Source of the DNA: Paenibacillus glycanilyticus NBRC 16618
GTDB taxonomy: Bacteria > Bacillota > Bacilli > Paenibacillales > Paenibacillaceae
DNA length: 33,695 nucleotides
Assembly (NCBI RefSeq): GCF_004000805.1
Contig: NZ_BILY01000056.1
Span: 1-33,695, forward strand
Reading direction: 5' to 3'
Position 1 is the first letter of the stretch, and each line of letters begins with the position of its first letter. A program made the translations under genes and the position numbers. Shown one piece after another: positions 31,425 through 33,695 of the stretch. The notes below the pieces were generated by a model. It did not search any database. It had not been told where the DNA came from and was given only the letters and a program-made list of their open reading frames with translations.

Positions 31425-33377
31425 CTATTTCTTCTGAGCCGCGATCTTCTCCGCCAGCTCGTTAAGCTCCGCCCAGCGGTCCATCAGCTCTTCCAGCTTG
31501 GACTCCAGCTGCTGCTGCTCTTCCACTAATTGCTGCAAGAGCGCGGAGTCGCTGCCCGCGTTATTCATCTTTTCCGTCACGGCCGTCAGCTGGCTTTCCG
31601 CTTTCTCGATCCAACCGTCAATCTGCTCGTAATCCTTCTGGTCCTTGTACGACATGCGCAAACGTTCGCCGGATGGCTTGCTTCCGCCGTCTACAGCAGC
31701 AGAAGCAGACTGTTCTGCTGCTGGCTTAGCTGCCGCCTGTGCCGGTTTTACGCTGCCTGCCGAGTCGGCAGTGATACCATACTTCTCGACATATTCCTGG
31801 TATTCGGTGTAGTTGCCGACATGCTGCGTAATGACGCCATCGCCTTCAAAAGCAAAGATTTTATCGACGGTCCGGTCAAGGAAGTAACGGTCATGGGATA
31901 CAACAAACACAACGCCAGGGAAATCGTCGAGGTAATCCTCGAGTACCGACAATGTCGCAATGTCCAGGTCATTGGTAGGCTCGTCGAGCAGAAGCACGTT
32001 AGGCGCATTCATCAGGACGCGCAGCAATTGCAGACGGCGTTTCTCGCCGCCGGACAACTTGCCGATAATCGACCATTGCATCGCAGGCTCGAAAAGAAAC
32101 CGCTCCAGCATCTGCCCGGCAGAAATGGTCGTGCCGTCTGCCGTCTTCACCTGCTCCGCTCCTTCGCGGATATACTCGATGACGCGAAGCGACTCATCCA
32201 TCTCTTCATGCTCCTGCGAGAACCAACCAAGCTTAACGGTCATGCCAAGCTCGATCTTGCCTTCATCGGGCTTCAGCTTGTCCGCGATGAGCTTCAGCAA
32301 AGTAGACTTGCCTTCTCCGTTACGGCCAACGATGCCGACGCGGTCTTCCGGTACGGCGATATAGCTGAAATCGCGGATAAGCGTGCGGTCGCCAAACCGC
32401 TTGCTGACCGATTCAATCTCCACGATTTTTTTGCCGAGGCGCGTTGACGCTACCGATACGTCCATTTTGCCGCCTGATTGCTTCGGCGCTTGCGCCTTAA
32501 GCGCTTCGAACCGGTCGATCCGGGCCTTCTGCTTGGTCGACCTGGCTTTCGCTCCGCGCCGGATCCATGCCAGCTCGTTGCGCAACAGATTCTGCCGCTT
32601 GTCCTCCGAAGCCGCTTCCCGCTCCTCGCGTTCCACCTTCAGCTCGAGGAATCGGCTGTAGTTCGCTTCATAAAAGAAAGCCCGCCCTTTATCCAGCTCG
32701 ATCACGCGGTTGCTTACCCGGTCCAGGAAGTAGCGATCATGGGTAATCATAAGCAGCGCGCCTCTGCGTTTTTGCAGCATGCTCTCCAGCCAAGCAACGG
32801 ATTCGTTATCAATATGGTTGGTAGGCTCGTCCAGAATAAGAATATCCGAAGGCTGCAGCAAAGCCGCCGCCATCGCCACGCGTTTTCTCTGCCCGCCGGA
32901 GAAAGTCTCTACTTTATCGTTGAAGTTCTGAATACCAAGACGGCCAAGCGCCGTCTTTGCTTCGCTTTCCAGCGTCCAGGCGTCCAGCTCGTCCATCTTC
33001 TGATTAGCTTTGATCAGTCGCTCCTGCAGTGACTCGTCGCTTGGCTTCAGCTCAAGCGCTTCAAGCGAAGCCGTATATTCGCGAACGGCGCGCAGCTGCG
33101 GTGAATCGCCGCCAAGCACATGCTCGAGCGCCGTCTCGCCCGGTGCAAATGTCGGGTCCTGCGCCAGCATCCGCACAACGACGCGGTTGCCGATCGAGAT
33201 GCTGCCGGAGTCGGCAGGCTCAAATCCGGCGATAACCTTCAGGAACGTCGACTTGCCCGTTCCGTTGACGCCGATAATGCCGATTTTGTCGCCCTCTTCG
33301 ACGCCAAAGGTCACGTCCTCGAAGAGCATTTTCTCGCCGTAGCTTTTCGTTATATGTTCAACCGATAATAAATGCAT
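31425..33377 (-). CDS. ABC-F family ATPase (Uup/YfmR-like), ribosome-associated
   Basis: 650 residues with two nucleotide-binding domains and no membrane helix. Walker A GVNGTGKST and GRNGEGKST; signatures FSGGQRKR and LSGGEKRR; Walker B with DEPTNHID and DEPTNDLD. The interdomain linker is rich in basic residues (RRGAKARSTKQKARIDR), and a C-terminal coiled coil (about 575-650) follows an Ala-rich segment. This order fits the Uup/YfmR branch, which acts on translating ribosomes, not transport. ATG 33375-33377 has AGGG nine bases upstream. A resistance role is less likely, as antibiotic-resistance ABC-F proteins have longer interdomain linkers. Confidence 0.9.
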   Translation of the reverse strand: MHLLSVEHITKSYGEKMLFEDVTFGVEEGDKIGIIGVNGTGKSTFLKVIAGFEPADSGSISIGNRVVVRMLAQDPTFAPGETALEHVLGGDSPQLRAVREYTASLEALELKPSDESLQERLIKANQKMDELDAWTLESEAKTALGRLGIQNFNDKVETFSGGQRKRVAMAAALLQPSDILILDEPTNHIDNESVAWLESMLQKRRGALLMITHDRYFLDRVSNRVIELDKGRAFFYEANYSRFLELKVEREEREAASEDKRQNLLRNELAWIRRGAKARSTKQKARIDRFEALKAQAPKQSGGKMDVSVASTRLGKKIVEIESVSKRFGDRTLIRDFSYIAVPEDRVGIVGRNGEGKSTLLKLIADKLKPDEGKIELGMTVKLGWFSQEHEEMDESLRVIEYIREGAEQVKTADGTTISAGQMLERFLFEPAMQWSIIGKLSGGEKRRLQLLRVLMNAPNVLLLDEPTNDLDIATLSVLEDYLDDFPGVVFVVSHDRYFLDRTVDKIFAFEGDGVITQHVGNYTEYQEYVEKYGITADSAGSVKPAQAAAKPAAEQSASAAVDGGSKPSGERLRMSYKDQKDYEQIDGWIEKAESQLTAVTEKMNNAGSDSALLQQLVEEQQQLESKLEELMDRWAELNELAEKIAAQKK

Positions 33378-33530
33378 AATAAGTTACCCTACTTTACATC
33401 CAAAATGTGCAGCCGCCCTTGCGGCAACTGCCATCCGTATCATACCATATTCCGCCGCCCCCTGGCACCCGAAGCCATGCAAACATGATGCTTAGCAAAC
33501 CCGCCTCACGCCTCATCCCTTACGCAAACA

Positions 33531-33557
33531 GCTTAACGATGTCGCGCATCGTTAAGC
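33531..33557. repeat. REP-like palindrome, copy 1
   Basis: Arms GCTTAACGATG (33531-33541) and CATCGTTAAGC (33547-33557), perfect 11 pairs, loop TCGCG. Confidence 0.75.
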
Positions 33558-33581
33558 ACCACTAACTGCCCCATTTCTGAT

Positions 33582-33610
33582 AGCTTAACGATACGGCGTA
33601 TCGTTAAGCT
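33582..33610. repeat. REP-like palindrome, copy 2
   Basis: Arms AGCTTAACGATAC (33582-33594) and GTATCGTTAAGCT (33598-33610), perfect 13 pairs, loop GGC. It differs from copy 1 at the top of the stem on both sides, so pairing is kept. Confidence 0.75.
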
Positions 33611-33656
33611 TAGCCAAAACCGCCCATTTTGCTCATTCCGCCAACTTTCCTCTTCC

Positions 33657-33681
33657 CTTAACGATGTCGCACATCGCCAAG
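33657..33681. repeat. REP-like palindrome, copy 3 (degenerate)
   Basis: CTTAACGATG (33657-33666) and CATCGCCAAG (33672-33681), eight of ten pairs, loop TCGCA. Same core as copy 1 with two changes in the right arm. Confidence 0.65.
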
Positions 33682-33695
33682 CCCCCGCACTTCCC

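Larger units (their letters stand above)
33378..33695. other. Gene-free right edge with possible ABC-F promoter and three palindromes
   Basis: 318 bases with no supported gene. On the minus strand TGGTATGAT (33447-33439) is an extended -10 box that may start the ABC-F transcript. The rest carries three related palindromes (see the repeat entries at 33531, 33582 and 33657). Confidence 0.5.

Noticed and set aside
33531..33681. CRISPR-like array at the right edge
   Set aside because: The three units are palindromes of differing sequence with irregular spacing (51 and 75 bases), and no cas gene is present.

Overview
The window looks like a chromosomal segment of a Paenibacillaceae-type Bacillota, probably Paenibacillus or a close relative. 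The grounds are moderate-to-high GC coding sequence, strong AGGAGG-type ribosome binding sites, frequent TTG/GTG starts, CcpA-type cre sites, a YesM/YesN two-component pair, several CUT1 sugar transporters, and NEAT/Isd-type heme genes. No ribosomal RNA, tRNA, phage gene, transposase or CRISPR array was seen.

Iron/heme region (1-5210). Two leftward genes encode exported NEAT-type proteins; the second runs off the left edge of the window. Divergent from them is an operon for a substrate-binding lipoprotein, a FecCD-type permease, and an ABC ATPase joined in frame to an IsdG-type heme-degrading monooxygenase. Fur-box-like sites face both directions. A likely reading is capture of heme at the wall, import, and cytoplasmic ring opening to release iron.

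Envelope/redox/starch region (5500-11610). A leftward operon carries a PhoB-type response regulator, its sensor kinase and UTP-glucose-1-phosphate uridylyltransferase (galU). Thioredoxin reductase (trxB) and a neopullulanase/cyclomaltodextrinase run rightward.

Sugar-acid region (11619-21476). A leftward operon holds a binding lipoprotein, two permeases (one with a large extra domain), a short-chain dehydrogenase and a DgoD-type dehydratase. It is divergent from a YesM/YesN two-component system, with a cre site between. A small four-helix membrane protein converges on yesN and overlaps its end.

Maltodextrin region (21795-28507). A leftward malE-malF-malG operon ends in a lipoprotein alpha-amylase and is divergent from a LacI/MalR repressor. 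The control region holds a cre-like site and several LacI-type or palindromic operators. Outside, the lipoprotein amylase would cut alpha-glucans; MalEFG would import them; the intracellular neopullulanase encoded at 9805-11565 could finish the job.

Right part (28565-33695). It holds a Dps mini-ferritin, a 14-helix DHA2-family drug exporter, a fumarylacetoacetate-hydrolase-fold enzyme, an ABC-F ATPase, and a cluster of three REP-like palindromes at the right edge.

The most unusual items are the ATPase-IsdG fusion with a complete internal translation start, the permease with a roughly 145-residue extracytoplasmic insertion, the GC-rich hairpins without U-tracts between binding protein and permease in both sugar operons, and two families of possible dispersed repeats.
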